Positions 50,873 through 60,131 are shown, counted from the stretch's first letter. The stretch: DNA of 64,000 nucleotides from Desulfitobacterium chlororespirans DSM 11544 (GCF_900143285.1 NZ_FRDN01000004.1:127878-191877), one strand, 5' to 3'. Translations and numbers: made by a program. Notes: a model not told the origin generated them from the letters alone.

Positions 50873-50931
50873 ATATATTTTACTAACGGTCAAGACGAAG
50901 AAAAACTCCAGACCATCCCCCAGAAGTAATG
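50873..50931 (+). pseudogene. Second small fragment of a DUF2201 (VWA-like) gene
   Basis: About 59 bases match the DUF2201 gene at 40578-40627, including ACGGTCAAG.CGAAGAAAA and CTCCAGACCATCCCCC. Sequence on both sides does not match. It lies in the 362-base gap 50738-51099, which otherwise holds the fix-operon terminator and no gene. Confidence 0.75.
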
Positions 50932-51017
50932 TCGCCAATAAGAACTCGGTGCAGGTGGCCTATAAAATGCTTTGAACGGCGGATTTATCGAGTATTATGC
51001 TCTTATTTCAGAAGAAT

Positions 51018-51048
51018 GAAAAAAAGCCCTTCTGCTAAGGAAGAGCTT
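51018..51048 (-). terminator. Rho-independent terminator of the cai/fix-like operon
   Basis: AAGCTCTTC pairs with GAAGGGCTT around a 7-base loop (one mismatch), followed on the minus strand by seven T. It lies 52 bases past the etfA stop. Confidence 0.88.
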
Positions 51049-51099
51049 AATTAAAAATTTCTTATATTTCCCAACATGCAATACTACTGAGTAAAGCTC

Positions 51100-52026
51100 T
51101 TACTTCCTGAACTTGTCAATAAGAGCAGGAACGACTTTATACATATCCCCGACAATTCCGTAGTCTGCTTGCTTGAAGATAGGGGCATTTTTATCCTTGT
51201 CAATGGCTAAAATCGTTTTGGCCTGATTGATTCCGACCGTATGCTGAACTTGCCCGGAAATTCCAAGGGCAATATAAACCTCCGGTTTGAGCATGACACC
51301 GGAAACACCAATATAGCGTTCCTTAGCCATCCATTTTTCTTCTTCAGCAATAGGACGGGAACAGCCTAATTCCGCTTTTAGTTCCACCGCCAATGCTTCG
51401 ATCATTTTTAAGTCCTCTGCCGCCTTTAAACCGCGGCCAACCCCAACAACGCGTTTAGCTGCCGCCAGATTGACTTTTTCGCCGCCTTTTGCTTTCTTCT
51501 CCAGGCACTTAATCGAAACATCGGGAGTTACACCGTCTACATCAATAATCGATGGGACAGCCTGCATGTCTCCTGCCTGAAATAACCCGGCTCCCACACA
51601 GGCGATATTGATCCGATTGGTTGATTTTTCTTTACGGAAAGCAGCCCCGCCGTATACCATGCGCTGGGTCTCTACACCGTTACCGACAGCTACAATCTCC
51701 GTAATATCAGTCAAGACATTCGTACCGCAGTTCGCCGCCAAAGCTCCTGCAATTAAACGTCCTCTTTTCGTATTTCTAATCAGAAGCAGATTGGGTTTCT
51801 TTTCTGCAACCAAATTGATAATGGCCGGCTTATAGTTTTCCAGGATTTTATCGTTTAAGGGTCCCAGATAATATACCTTGTCCGCACCCAAAATCTGAGC
51901 AATCTGATCCTTATCCCCTGCAAAGAGGACGGCCGTTTCATCTCCCAGTGTCCTGGCCCCGGCAGTTAATTCATTGATTGCAGCGACTTCTTCGCCGATC
52001 ACCCATACACATGCTAATTTACTCAT
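51100..52026 (-). CDS. fixB: Electron transfer flavoprotein alpha subunit (FixB/EtfA)
   Basis: 308 residues from ATG 52026 (AGGTG 7 bases upstream); the TTG at 52044 is less likely. The N-terminal domain opens LACVWVIGEEVAAINEL. The C-terminal FAD-binding region (about 200-300) has AVELKAELGCSRPIAEE, YIGVSGVMLKPEVYIALGISGQVQH and the closing NAPIFKQADYGIVGDM, the ETF-alpha signature. With FixA it forms the flavoprotein that passes electrons between the acyl-CoA dehydrogenases and FixC. FixABCX complexes can bifurcate electrons from NADH to quinone and ferredoxin. It is the last gene of the operon. Confidence 0.93.
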   Translation of the reverse strand: MSKLACVWVIGEEVAAINELTAGARTLGDETAVLFAGDKDQIAQILGADKVYYLGPLNDKILENYKPAIINLVAEKKPNLLLIRNTKRGRLIAGALAANCGTNVLTDITEIVAVGNGVETQRMVYGGAAFRKEKSTNRINIACVGAGLFQAGDMQAVPSIIDVDGVTPDVSIKCLEKKAKGGEKVNLAAAKRVVGVGRGLKAAEDLKMIEALAVELKAELGCSRPIAEEEKWMAKERYIGVSGVMLKPEVYIALGISGQVQHTVGINQAKTILAIDKDKNAPIFKQADYGIVGDMYKVVPALIDKFRK

Positions 52027-52044
52027 GTCCTTCACCTCTTTCAA

Positions 52045-52818
52045 TTATAAAACCTTACGCAGATGTTCATAGAATTCGGCAATGTTTTCATCACTGTCCC
52101 CTTCAATGACGATTCGTTTCCGGTCAGTTTCTTCCGGGGCTAAGGTACTGATGCATTCTGTCTTATTGCTTACCTCCAGCTGAAGATCAGTTAACGACCA
52201 CTTTACGGCTGTTTTTTTCCCGGCCGCCATAATCTCTTTTAAGGTGGGAATCCTTGGTTTGTTAATATCCGTGGTCACTGAAATAACCGCTGGCAGCAAA
52301 ACTTCCAACGCTTCCACTTCATTCTCCAAAGTGCGTTCTACAACCAATTTATCTCCATCCGGTGTAATTTTACTGACCGCATTCAAAGTGGCCCAACCCA
52401 ACATTTCACCAAGTACGACTCCTACCTGCTGGGCATAAATATCTCCGGAACCCTCACCACAGAGCACCAAGTCTACACCGCCAATTTTTCCGATTGCTGC
52501 AGCCAGAGCGGCAGCTGTCGTATAACAATCAGCAGTCTCCAGAGCCTCATCAGCGACAAGACATAAGCTTTGCAGCCCCCGGGATAAGGCGGCCTTTTTT
52601 ATTTTGGAATTGTCAACAACCTGGCCGCCTGCACTAAGTGCGACCAGTTCACCGCCAGTAACCTCAGCTAACTGAACGCCTGCTTCGATAGCATTCAAGT
52701 CATATTGGCCAATCTTCCACTCCGCTTTGTCAACGTTCAATGTCTTATCCGCCTTAACGGTAATATCCTGTTCTTCCGGTACAACTTTGTAACATGCTGC
52801 AACTTTCAACTCAATCAC
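52045..52818 (-). CDS. fixA: Electron transfer flavoprotein beta subunit (FixA/EtfB)
   Basis: 257 residues. The AMP/FAD-binding part is seen in KVAACYKVVPEEQDITVK, then LNAIEAGVQLAEVTGGELVALSAGG, and the ETF-beta signature VERTLENEVEALEVLLPAVISVTTDINKPRIPTLKEIMAA near residues 160-200. The GTG start at 52818 follows AAGAGG. FixA of bifurcating ETFs carries an extra FAD that AMP holds in other ETFs; the sequence alone does not settle which is bound here. It follows fixX by 20 bases. Confidence 0.93.
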   Translation of the reverse strand: MIELKVAACYKVVPEEQDITVKADKTLNVDKAEWKIGQYDLNAIEAGVQLAEVTGGELVALSAGGQVVDNSKIKKAALSRGLQSLCLVADEALETADCYTTAAALAAAIGKIGGVDLVLCGEGSGDIYAQQVGVVLGEMLGWATLNAVSKITPDGDKLVVERTLENEVEALEVLLPAVISVTTDINKPRIPTLKEIMAAGKKTAVKWSLTDLQLEVSNKTECISTLAPEETDRKRIVIEGDSDENIAEFYEHLRKVL

Positions 52819-52838
52819 CTTTCCTCTTGCTTATTTTT

Positions 52839-53132
52839 TCAGCCCCATCTGAACTCGATTCCTAAGGTTCCTACGGGGAATTCCCACTTTTCCAATAGGG
52901 TGGTGCCACACAGCACCCGGCAGGTTCCACATTCGAGGCAACCTGCATAATCAAAATGAATCCCGCCTTTATCGTCTTGTTTATAAAGACCTGCCGGACA
53001 AGCGAGCATGAGTTTATGATATTCTTTGCTGTCGATATCTTTTTTCAGGACAATATGAGCATTTTCCTCATCCACATAAAACTTATCCAATCCCAGCTTT
53101 GCATCCACATTTACCGTGTTGGCTGTGTTCAT
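52839..53132 (-). CDS. fixX: FixX ferredoxin-like protein
   Basis: 97 residues from ATG 53132, which overlaps the fixC stop as ATGA. FixX proteins carry a 4Fe-4S cluster and dock FixC to FixAB. The motif ACPAGLY (about 47) and the C-terminal CLECGTCRVLCG (about 70-81) supply the ligands, followed by WEFPVGTLGIEFRWG, the usual ending. The expression level is tied to fixC through the overlap. Confidence 0.92.
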   Translation of the reverse strand: MNTANTVNVDAKLGLDKFYVDEENAHIVLKKDIDSKEYHKLMLACPAGLYKQDDKGGIHFDYAGCLECGTCRVLCGTTLLEKWEFPVGTLGIEFRWG

Positions 53133-54421
53133 AGGGCTCGCACTCCTTTCCACGCATCTTTGGCAATAGTCGTCAACCCGACCTTCTTTACATGTCTCAT
53201 CATGTTCTTCATAAGGGGTTGGGCCGGTTGACCGTTCATCATGAACAATTCTGCCAGCATATCTGCCGCCATTCGGGGATACGCATCAAAGATCCGCGGT
53301 GTTTCTTCCAGGAAGTGCGGGAACTTCTGGTAATGGATCATATCCTTCATGACAAAACTACTGCTCAAAAAAGTCTGATAGCATTGCAGAAAGCTTTCCG
53401 AATAATTTTCGGCTTCTTTGGCCGCTAAAACTGCTTTTGCTGCACATTCGGCTGAAGCAACGGCAAGATCCATCCCCCGCACGGCATAGCCTAAGTTGAT
53501 GCAGAATCCGGCGGCGTCGCCGACAACCAAGACCCCATTGCCGATCATTTTAGGCATCATCTTTAAGCCCCCTTCGGGAACAAGGTGACCGGAATACTCG
53601 ATCAATTTCCCGCCTTTAAGCAAGGGTTCAATCACAGGATGCCGTTTAAAATCTTCCAGCATTTGGGGCACTGATTTATGGCCTTTAACCAGTTCACTAA
53701 GGGTACTGACCACGCCTATGGAAATGCTCTCCTTATTGGTATATAGGAATCCGCCGCCCACACGCCCTGCTGAGGGGGTCCCTGCAAACAGCCATGAGGT
53801 TCCTTCATTATCCCGGCAGCTAAAGCGGTCTTCGATCACCGGCACCGGTAATTCAATAACTTCCTTGGCCCCAACCGCCACATGCTCCGGCCGTAATTCG
53901 CTCCGGAATCCTAATTTCTGTGCCAGGAGTGAATTGACGCCATCAGCTAAAATCGTAACATGGGCTTCCAGTTCGTCTTCTCCGGCCATAACGCCGCAGA
54001 CTTTACCCTCTCTGAAAATCAAATCATCGATGCGAATCCCGGTAATAAACATCGCCCCTGCTTCTTCCGCCTTTTCCTGCAGCCACTTATCAAATACTCC
54101 CCGCAAAACGGAGTACGAGTCGCTGCCCTGGATTCCCAGCATATCAGAATAGTAATCCAGGGTAACATTGCTTTCCTCAGTCATCAGACTGATCTTTTCA
54201 CGGGTAATCTTCCGCTCAACCGGAGCCTCCCGCGCGAAATCAGGCATAATTTTCTCCAGGCTATGGCTATAGATGCGCCCGCCGGTTACATTTTTGCTGC
54301 CCGCATAGTTTCCCCGCTCTACGACGACTACCTGCAGCCCTTCTTTGGCCAATAAATACCCGGCGACTGTTCCCGCGCTCCCCCCGCCGACGATTACAGC
54401 ATCAAATTGATCCTCAGCCAT
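53129..54421 (-). CDS. fixC: FixC, FAD-dependent quinone reductase of the Fix complex
   Basis: 430 residues of the ETF-quinone oxidoreductase family. The N-terminal dinucleotide fold is DAVIVGGGSAGTVAGYLLAKEG and the family motifs are RGNYAGSKNVTGGRIY (about 35-50), HVTILADGVNSLLAQKLG and VLVVGDAAGFCINLGYAVRGMDLA (about 280-303). FixC shuttles electrons between quinone and FixAB. The AGAGGAGAGGGG ahead of the ATG is a strong ribosome binding site. It precedes fixX, fixA and fixB and follows the caiC-like gene by 117 bases. Confidence 0.93.
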   Translation of the reverse strand: MAEDQFDAVIVGGGSAGTVAGYLLAKEGLQVVVVERGNYAGSKNVTGGRIYSHSLEKIMPDFAREAPVERKITREKISLMTEESNVTLDYYSDMLGIQGSDSYSVLRGVFDKWLQEKAEEAGAMFITGIRIDDLIFREGKVCGVMAGEDELEAHVTILADGVNSLLAQKLGFRSELRPEHVAVGAKEVIELPVPVIEDRFSCRDNEGTSWLFAGTPSAGRVGGGFLYTNKESISIGVVSTLSELVKGHKSVPQMLEDFKRHPVIEPLLKGGKLIEYSGHLVPEGGLKMMPKMIGNGVLVVGDAAGFCINLGYAVRGMDLAVASAECAAKAVLAAKEAENYSESFLQCYQTFLSSSFVMKDMIHYQKFPHFLEETPRIFDAYPRMAADMLAELFMMNGQPAQPLMKNMMRHVKKVGLTTIAKDAWKGVRAL

Positions 54422-54538
54422 GTTTATCCCCTCTCCTCTCTCTCATTTTTCGTCCCTTTTCTGCCGTCTATAGTCCTGATATATTTACACCCCAGCAAAC
54501 GTAAATTTTCGGCAATGACCCTATTATTGGTTAAGGCT

Positions 54539-56083
54539 TTATTCCGCATATTTCCTAATAACCTGCCTCCCTTTTGCCAGTGCTTTTTTATCGATTTTAC
54601 CATTGGCCAACCTGAGCATTTCCTTTATTAAGATCACATGATCAGGGATTTTAAATTTAGCAATTTTTCCTTTGGCATACTCCCTTAAGGTTGTTTCCGT
54701 TTCTTTACTATCTTTTTTCAATTGGATAAAAGCATAAATCTGCTCTCCCAGTTCTTCCTGTATGACACCCATTACACAGACTTCCAGAACCTCGGGGTGA
54801 GTATAATAAACCTTTTCCACCTCCGCAGGATAGATATTATAGCCTCCGCGAATGATTGTATCTTTCTTTCTGCCGACAATCCTGATATATCCTGAGTGAT
54901 CAATCGTTCCTAAATCACCTGTGTGCAGCCAGCCATTGTCATCAATGATCTTTGCCGTTTCCTCCGGCGCAAGATGATAACCTTTCATAACATTGAAACC
55001 TTTACACATCAATTCTCCAACTTCTCCCGGCCCCAATGCTTTGCCATCCCCATCGATCACCTTGACCTCCACACCCTCATAGGGCCTCCCCGCCGTTTGT
55101 GTCCGCAGCTCAATATCATCCTGCAAGGTTGTCATGGAGACGGTAACCGCCTCTGTAGAACCATAGGCAACCATAATATTGCAATTCAGTTCGGAGCGTA
55201 TTTTCCGGACCAAATGCTCATCGACCATGGTGCCGCCAATCATACCTGTCCGCAGTGAACTTACATCTTTTTTGTGCTGGAGGTGTTCATTAATTTCTCG
55301 TATGAACATAGTGGGCACACCATAATGCACGGTCACTTTTTCCTGTTCTATCAAGGATAATGCTTCCCAGGGGCTGTAGTTCTCCATTAATACGATCTTG
55401 CCGCCGAAATAAAACGGCAACACTATTCCGGTGACCAGACCATAGAGATGACTGCAGGGTACAGGAACCAGGAAAACATCTTGGTGTGTACATTCCAGGC
55501 GCCCGCCAATGCTTTTAGCCCCCTGAAATAAATTCTCATAAGTCAGCTCTACTCCCTTAGGGCGCCCTGTTGAACCCGAAGTAAGCATAATTGTAAAAAC
55601 ATCACTGTAACTATCCACTTCCACCGGCTTTACGGCGCCATTTCTTCCTTTTTCCAAAAGTTTTGGAAAAGACAACAAGCCCTCTTCCTCAAAACGTACC
55701 GTAATGATTTCGCAAGCTAGTTTTTGTTCTTGCAATAGGCAAGAATGGCTCTTATGGGCGATAAAAACTGCTTTGGGTTCCACCTGCTGCAGACGATCAC
55801 AAATTTCATTCTTCGCAAAGATTTCGTTGCAGGGAATAAGAATAGCTCCCAATTTGGCAAGGGCAAAGAAAATCACGATGAATTCATACCAATTGGGGAT
55901 GATGGTCAACACCTTATCCCCTTTTCTAATCTCCAGCTGAGAAAGTGCAAAAGCAAGGCACTGAACCTCTTCTTCCAGCTCCCGAAAAGTCCGTCTCTGC
56001 TGCCCATCAAAGATCGCCTCCCGGTCCGGCGCTATCTCTCCCCAATAATCCAGGATGCCCTGAAATGTTTCTTGATTGTTCAT
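54539..56083 (-). CDS. Acyl-CoA synthetase (CaiC-like, class I adenylate-forming)
   Basis: 514 residues from ATG 56083, which has GAGGG 6 bases upstream; the ATG at 56089 stands directly at that site. The P-loop TIMLTSGSTGRPKGVELTY is at about residue 165, the A5 motif YGSTEAVTVSM at about 300, A7 GWLHTGDLGTIDHSGYIRIVGRKKD at about 385-410, and the catalytic Lys of A10 NGKIDKKAL near residue 500. It makes an acyl-CoA from a free acid, ATP and CoA. In the carnitine operon CaiC starts the cycle by producing the first CoA thioester, which the CaiB transferases then use. The substrate is not known. Confidence 0.88.
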   Translation of the reverse strand: MNNQETFQGILDYWGEIAPDREAIFDGQQRRTFRELEEEVQCLAFALSQLEIRKGDKVLTIIPNWYEFIVIFFALAKLGAILIPCNEIFAKNEICDRLQQVEPKAVFIAHKSHSCLLQEQKLACEIITVRFEEEGLLSFPKLLEKGRNGAVKPVEVDSYSDVFTIMLTSGSTGRPKGVELTYENLFQGAKSIGGRLECTHQDVFLVPVPCSHLYGLVTGIVLPFYFGGKIVLMENYSPWEALSLIEQEKVTVHYGVPTMFIREINEHLQHKKDVSSLRTGMIGGTMVDEHLVRKIRSELNCNIMVAYGSTEAVTVSMTTLQDDIELRTQTAGRPYEGVEVKVIDGDGKALGPGEVGELMCKGFNVMKGYHLAPEETAKIIDDNGWLHTGDLGTIDHSGYIRIVGRKKDTIIRGGYNIYPAEVEKVYYTHPEVLEVCVMGVIQEELGEQIYAFIQLKKDSKETETTLREYAKGKIAKFKIPDHVILIKEMLRLANGKIDKKALAKGRQVIRKYAE

Positions 56084-56180
56084 TTCCATCCCTCACTTTA
56101 CCTTAGCAAGATGCTTCCAAGCCCTAAATAAATTTAAGAAAAACCAAAGGGATTGATCTGCTCTATTCATTGGTTATTGT

Positions 56181-56215
56181 GAAGTGGAAAAACAGCTGAC
56201 CTGTTTTTCCACTTC
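56181..56215. terminator. Strong 15-bp hairpin inside the operon
   Basis: GAAGTGGAAAAACAG and CTGTTTTTCCACTTC pair perfectly around CTGAC between the MFS and caiC-like genes. No U run follows on the minus strand, so it may lower expression of the distal genes or serve as a processing or stability site. Confidence 0.5.
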
Positions 56216-56219
56216 ATTT

Positions 56220-56260
56220 AAATTGGTTTGTATTTGAGCTAAATTGGTTTGTATTTGAGC
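56220..56260. repeat. 20-bp direct repeat
   Basis: AAATTGGTTTGTATTTGAGC occurs at 56220-56239 and again at 56241-56260, separated by one base, next to the hairpin at 56181-56215 and just past the MFS stop codon. Confidence 0.9.
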
Positions 56261-56282
56261 AAAACAAGCTGCTTTACGGCCA

Positions 56283-57548
56283 TTATTTAGGAAGCTTTTT
56301 AGCCGTCACCGTAGTCAGCAGATAACCTCCGTAAGCAACTAATAAAAACAAAAGAGAGGCCAGCAAAGAATTGGCATAGCTTTTACTCAGGTCAAATATG
56401 AACCCATACAGTGTCATCGCAAACGCCATCAGCAAGGTCGTAATCGATTGGATATTGGAAAAAATTGAACTGAAATCCTTTTGACCAAAGAACTGCCTGA
56501 CGACCATAGGGGGCATAACCGTACCCATGGAGATACCACCGAATCCAAAGATAAAAGCACCGACGTATAATAATGTTGTATTGCTTCCCGCTGCTAAAAT
56601 GGTGATAAGTCCTGCTGCTGAGAGTATTGTTCCTGTGGTAATGGCTTTGCTTAAACCGATTTTGTCGTTCAGGTAACCCATGACTAATTTGCCGAAGATG
56701 ATGCCAAAGGATGTCATGGAGATGGCAAAACCGCCAACGATGGCGGAAAGGCCGATCGAGGTTACATATCCGGGGATATGAGTTTGCACAGTACCGCTCA
56801 TGGTCATCATACCGGCAAAAATCAAGGCAGTATAAAAAGCAGAGGATTTTAAAGCCTGGCCGGCAGTAACTCCGGGCAGCTCGGCAGGCTTCGCACCTGC
56901 CTGGGGCTGCACTTGGGCAGTTGCTGCAGTTGCTGCAGTTTCCGCCGCTCCATATGGCTCAAGTCCCATTTCGGCCGGTTTAAAACGAACCACAAAGATC
57001 ATAAAGGGCATGGTAATCGCAAAAGCAATAAGACCAAGGACAAGATAGCCCGTTCTCCAACCATAGTTTTGAATGATATAAGCGCCAACAGGGTTAAACA
57101 AGGTTCCTCCGACCCCTGACATCGCTAAGGCTAAACCCAGAGCGAAGCCAACTTTTTGTTTAAACCAATTGTTGATCAGAATAGGGATAGGAAGGAACAT
57201 CACAAAAGCGCCGGAAATACCCATTAACACACCGGCAGCATACCAGTGATATAAGGAAGTAAATTGTGACATTGCGGCAAAAGTTAAAGTAAACACAGCC
57301 ATTGCCGCAATCAGAAATTTTTTGAAGTTAGCCGTAGGCATTTTCTTGCCGGCTATCGGCAAAACAATAAACATGGCCAGATATATAATCGTCATGTACA
57401 GGGAAAAAGCACCTCTCGAAACCCCTAAATAATCACACACCGGTTTAAAGAAAATCCCGGAACAAGCCATGACTACGCCAAGTACACAAAAGGATATGGT
57501 CCCGCAACTAATCATGATCCACCAAGCGTGATGAGCTTTTTTATTCAT
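56283..57548 (-). CDS. Major facilitator superfamily transporter (OFA-like)
   Basis: 421 residues with 12 membrane segments. The first segments (WWIMISCGTISFCVLGVVMACSGIFFKPVCDYLGVSRG) and GFGGISMGTVMPPMVVRQFFGQKDFSSIFS fit the oxalate/formate antiporter branch. A central Ala-rich loop (AAETAATAATAQ) is low-complexity. Its position inside the operon takes the place of CaiT, the carnitine/gamma-butyrobetaine antiporter of E. coli, so import of the substrate in exchange for the reduced product is a reasonable guess. GGGCGG precedes the ATG. Confidence 0.85.
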   Translation of the reverse strand: MNKKAHHAWWIMISCGTISFCVLGVVMACSGIFFKPVCDYLGVSRGAFSLYMTIIYLAMFIVLPIAGKKMPTANFKKFLIAAMAVFTLTFAAMSQFTSLYHWYAAGVLMGISGAFVMFLPIPILINNWFKQKVGFALGLALAMSGVGGTLFNPVGAYIIQNYGWRTGYLVLGLIAFAITMPFMIFVVRFKPAEMGLEPYGAAETAATAATAQVQPQAGAKPAELPGVTAGQALKSSAFYTALIFAGMMTMSGTVQTHIPGYVTSIGLSAIVGGFAISMTSFGIIFGKLVMGYLNDKIGLSKAITTGTILSAAGLITILAAGSNTTLLYVGAFIFGFGGISMGTVMPPMVVRQFFGQKDFSSIFSNIQSITTLLMAFAMTLYGFIFDLSKSYANSLLASLLFLLVAYGGYLLTTVTAKKLPK

Positions 57549-57604
57549 GACATCTACCGCCCTTCATAGTCATTCTGAGGCCGATAATTAATCCAGGCAA
57601 CCTG

Positions 57605-57667
57605 TGTGCTAAGGACAGCACCGCATGGGCTAAAGACAGCACCATATGTGCTATGGACAGCACCCCA
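57605..57667. repeat. Three 21-bp tandem repeats in the caiB-MFS intergenic region
   Basis: Units at 57605-57625, 57626-57646 and 57647-57667 share TGTGCTA-GGACAGCACC; a partial fourth begins after. Each unit contains GTGCT and AGCAC, so each could form a short hairpin. The array lies between the MFS start and the end of the second CaiB-like gene. Confidence 0.88.
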
Positions 57668-57723
57668 TGTGTTTCAAGCAGACAGCCTTGTCACTTAGCA
57701 CACAAGCTTCCTTGATAGTGAAC

Positions 57724-58929
57724 CTACTCTTTCGCCAGAACTTTATCGTTGTAAAGTGCAAGAATTTCTTCAGAGGAATAACCCAACTCAGCCAAAATGT
57801 CCTCATTGTCCATTCCATACTTCGGAGCGCCCCTCCATACCTTGCCGGGCTCCTTGGCCAGTTTGGGCACGACATTGACACCCTTAATTTTTTCGCCGTC
57901 GACGGTTTCCCATTCCGTAAAGGTTTCCCGGGCGATATAGTGAGGATGTTTTTCTGCCATAGCGTAGGTCATAACCGGACTGACCGGTATACCTGCCTCA
58001 TTCAATTCTTTTTCAGCTTCTTCAACCGTTTTGGCAGCACACCATTCATTGATTTTTGCCTCCAGAACCCTGGCGCCTTCGGTTCCTTGCAATACCCAGG
58101 GGACAGCTTTGGGGAAAAGCTCCGATCCCCACTCAAAGCCAAAGAAAGGCAGCCCTACTTTCATAATGCCCGGCCCGCCGAAACAAATGAAGACGAACCC
58201 ATCCTGGCATTTAAAGGCCTTAAACGCCGCACCTACAGCATTTTCGCCGCCCGTTCTCGCGGGTTGGAACCCTTCGGTAAAATACTTAAGAGGCCATCCT
58301 GATTGCCCGCGCAGAACCGACTCGAACTGGGTGCAATCGATGCTGTCGCCGATTCCTGTTTTCTGGACCCGGATATAGGCCGCTAAAGCTGCCCAGGAAG
58401 CATATAGGGCGGTGGTTGCGTCACACATGTAAGGGTTTGTAGCCATGGGAACGTCTTCTGTTCCATTCACGGAAACGAGGGTGCCAAAGGCCTGGCCGAT
58501 GGCATCCCAGGAAGGCCTTTCCACATAGTTCGGGTCTCCGCTTAGGCCGTAGCCGGTTACGTGAACGATAACCAGCTTCGGGTTGACTTCCCACATGGTT
58601 TCATCGGTTATTCCCCAGCGTTTCCATTGGCCTCCTTTTGAGTTTTCAATAAAAATATCGGCATCCTTAATCAACTTGTAGAAAACTTCCCGGCCGTGAG
58701 GAGAAGGAATATTCAAGGCCAAAGCTCTTTGGTTGCGATGATCCTGCTTAAATGCCGAACCACCGGCGGCACGGCTTTGATCAGGCACAACGGAGCTTTC
58801 GATGTTGATGACTTCGGCTCCGAAATCGGACATCATCGTGGCCGCATAGGGGCCTGCAGTAGCAAGCCCTGCACAAATTACTCTGACCCCTTGCAAAGGA
58901 CCGAATTGTGGAATCTCTGTACGTTTCAT
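57724..58929 (-). CDS. CaiB/BaiF-family CoA transferase (second copy)
   Basis: 401 residues from ATG 58929 (GGGAG upstream; GTG 58938 is the alternative). Family III CoA transferases move CoA from one acid to another through an aspartyl-CoA intermediate. Seen are the N-terminal GPLQGVRVICAGLATAGPYAATMMSDFGAEVINIE, then HRNQRALALNIPSPHGREVFYKLIKDADIFIENSKGG, and the catalytic Asp in YMCDATTALYASWAAL (about 165). It is the fourth gene of the operon, after a CaiA-like gene. Its divergence from the first copy (60132-61310) suggests that it handles another CoA donor/acceptor pair. Confidence 0.88.
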   Translation of the reverse strand: MKRTEIPQFGPLQGVRVICAGLATAGPYAATMMSDFGAEVINIESSVVPDQSRAAGGSAFKQDHRNQRALALNIPSPHGREVFYKLIKDADIFIENSKGGQWKRWGITDETMWEVNPKLVIVHVTGYGLSGDPNYVERPSWDAIGQAFGTLVSVNGTEDVPMATNPYMCDATTALYASWAALAAYIRVQKTGIGDSIDCTQFESVLRGQSGWPLKYFTEGFQPARTGGENAVGAAFKAFKCQDGFVFICFGGPGIMKVGLPFFGFEWGSELFPKAVPWVLQGTEGARVLEAKINEWCAAKTVEEAEKELNEAGIPVSPVMTYAMAEKHPHYIARETFTEWETVDGEKIKGVNVVPKLAKEPGKVWRGAPKYGMDNEDILAELGYSSEEILALYNDKVLAKE

Positions 58930-58956
58930 TAAAGTCACTCCCTTTGTTTTTTATTT

Positions 58957-60102
58957 TTACTTTTTGTATTTCTTCAAAATAGCCTGTCCGGCGATATGGA
59001 CCATGATTTCATCAGTGCCGCCGCCGATCCGGTTGGCACGGCAATCCCTCCAGAATCTTTGAATCCTGGTCTCTGTGGTATAGCCGATACCGCCAAAGAT
59101 CTGCATCGCATCATCAATAACCTCTTGAGCAGCACGGGCAACATAGTACTTGCATAAGGCCGAAGAAATCTGAACAGACATGCCGTTTTCTTTCTCCCAG
59201 CAAGCTTTGTAAAGCATGCTGCGCATTGTCTCCAGCTTGATCTGCATTTCGGTGATTTTCTTCTGAATCAGTTGAAAGTTCCCGATCGGTTTCCCAAACT
59301 GCACCCGTTGGTTTGCGTAGCGGACCGCATCGTCAAAGGCTCCCTGAGCCCACCCCAAGGATGCGGCAACTCCGGCCAGTCTCTCAATTTCAAAGTTTTT
59401 CATCAGTTGGAGGAAACCTTCACCCTCGACTCCCACGAGGTCTTTTTCTTCCACTTCCACATCTTCAAAATAAAGTTCATAGAATTTGCTCATCCTGAAA
59501 CCAACTTTACCGACAGCCTGCAGCTTAATGCCTGGTTTGGTCATATCCACCCACCACATGGAGATGGCTTTATGGGGGTTAGGTGCTTGAGGATCCCGGG
59601 TTAAAAACAGGCAATAAGGGTATTCACCGGCATTGCTGATCCAGGTCTTATGGCCGTTCAGGTAAACTTTTCCGTTTCTGCGGGCAGCAGTGGAGGCGAT
59701 GGCACTGTCGTCCGATCCGGCTTGAGGTTCCGATATGCCCAGGCTGAAAGCCATTCTGCCCCGGCCGGCGTATTCCATGGTGATGCGTTTCTGTTCCTCA
59801 TTGCCAAAGGTCAGCATGTCGTCGATCAGCATCGCATTGGTAAACATATAAGCAGGCCCGCCTGCCCGGGCTAATTCCTCAATGACCATGATCTGGGTCA
59901 GAACATCGCAGGGTGTGCCTCCGTACTCTTCCGGCACTCCAAGAAGTCCAAACCCGTTATTCATCAGGGCATCAGCCAATTTATCCGGAAACATATGGTT
60001 TTCATCGCATTCAGCAAGATAGCTCTCCGTTATTTCATTGGCCAGGACCTGCCGCAAGCTTTCGATCAACAGCTCCTGTTCTTCTGTGAGTCTAAAATCC
60101 AT
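58957..60102 (-). CDS. Acyl-CoA dehydrogenase, CaiA-like reductase (second copy)
   Basis: 381 residues. It opens MDFRLTEEQELLIESL as in CaiA. FAD contacts are in LGISEPQAGSDDSA (about 122-135) and KTWISNAGEY; the middle RYANQRVQFGKPIGNFQLIQ is the standard signature. Where classical dehydrogenases have the catalytic Glu (YEGT motif), this protein reads IGGGTDEIM, as in its operon paralogue and, as far as I remember, in E. coli CaiA. The enzyme therefore probably reduces an unsaturated acyl-CoA rather than oxidising a saturated one. ACGGAGG precedes the ATG. Confidence 0.9.
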   Translation of the reverse strand: MDFRLTEEQELLIESLRQVLANEITESYLAECDENHMFPDKLADALMNNGFGLLGVPEEYGGTPCDVLTQIMVIEELARAGGPAYMFTNAMLIDDMLTFGNEEQKRITMEYAGRGRMAFSLGISEPQAGSDDSAIASTAARRNGKVYLNGHKTWISNAGEYPYCLFLTRDPQAPNPHKAISMWWVDMTKPGIKLQAVGKVGFRMSKFYELYFEDVEVEEKDLVGVEGEGFLQLMKNFEIERLAGVAASLGWAQGAFDDAVRYANQRVQFGKPIGNFQLIQKKITEMQIKLETMRSMLYKACWEKENGMSVQISSALCKYYVARAAQEVIDDAMQIFGGIGYTTETRIQRFWRDCRANRIGGGTDEIMVHIAGQAILKKYKK

Positions 60103-60131
60103 GGTTCGGTCCTCCGTTTTTCAGGTATTTA

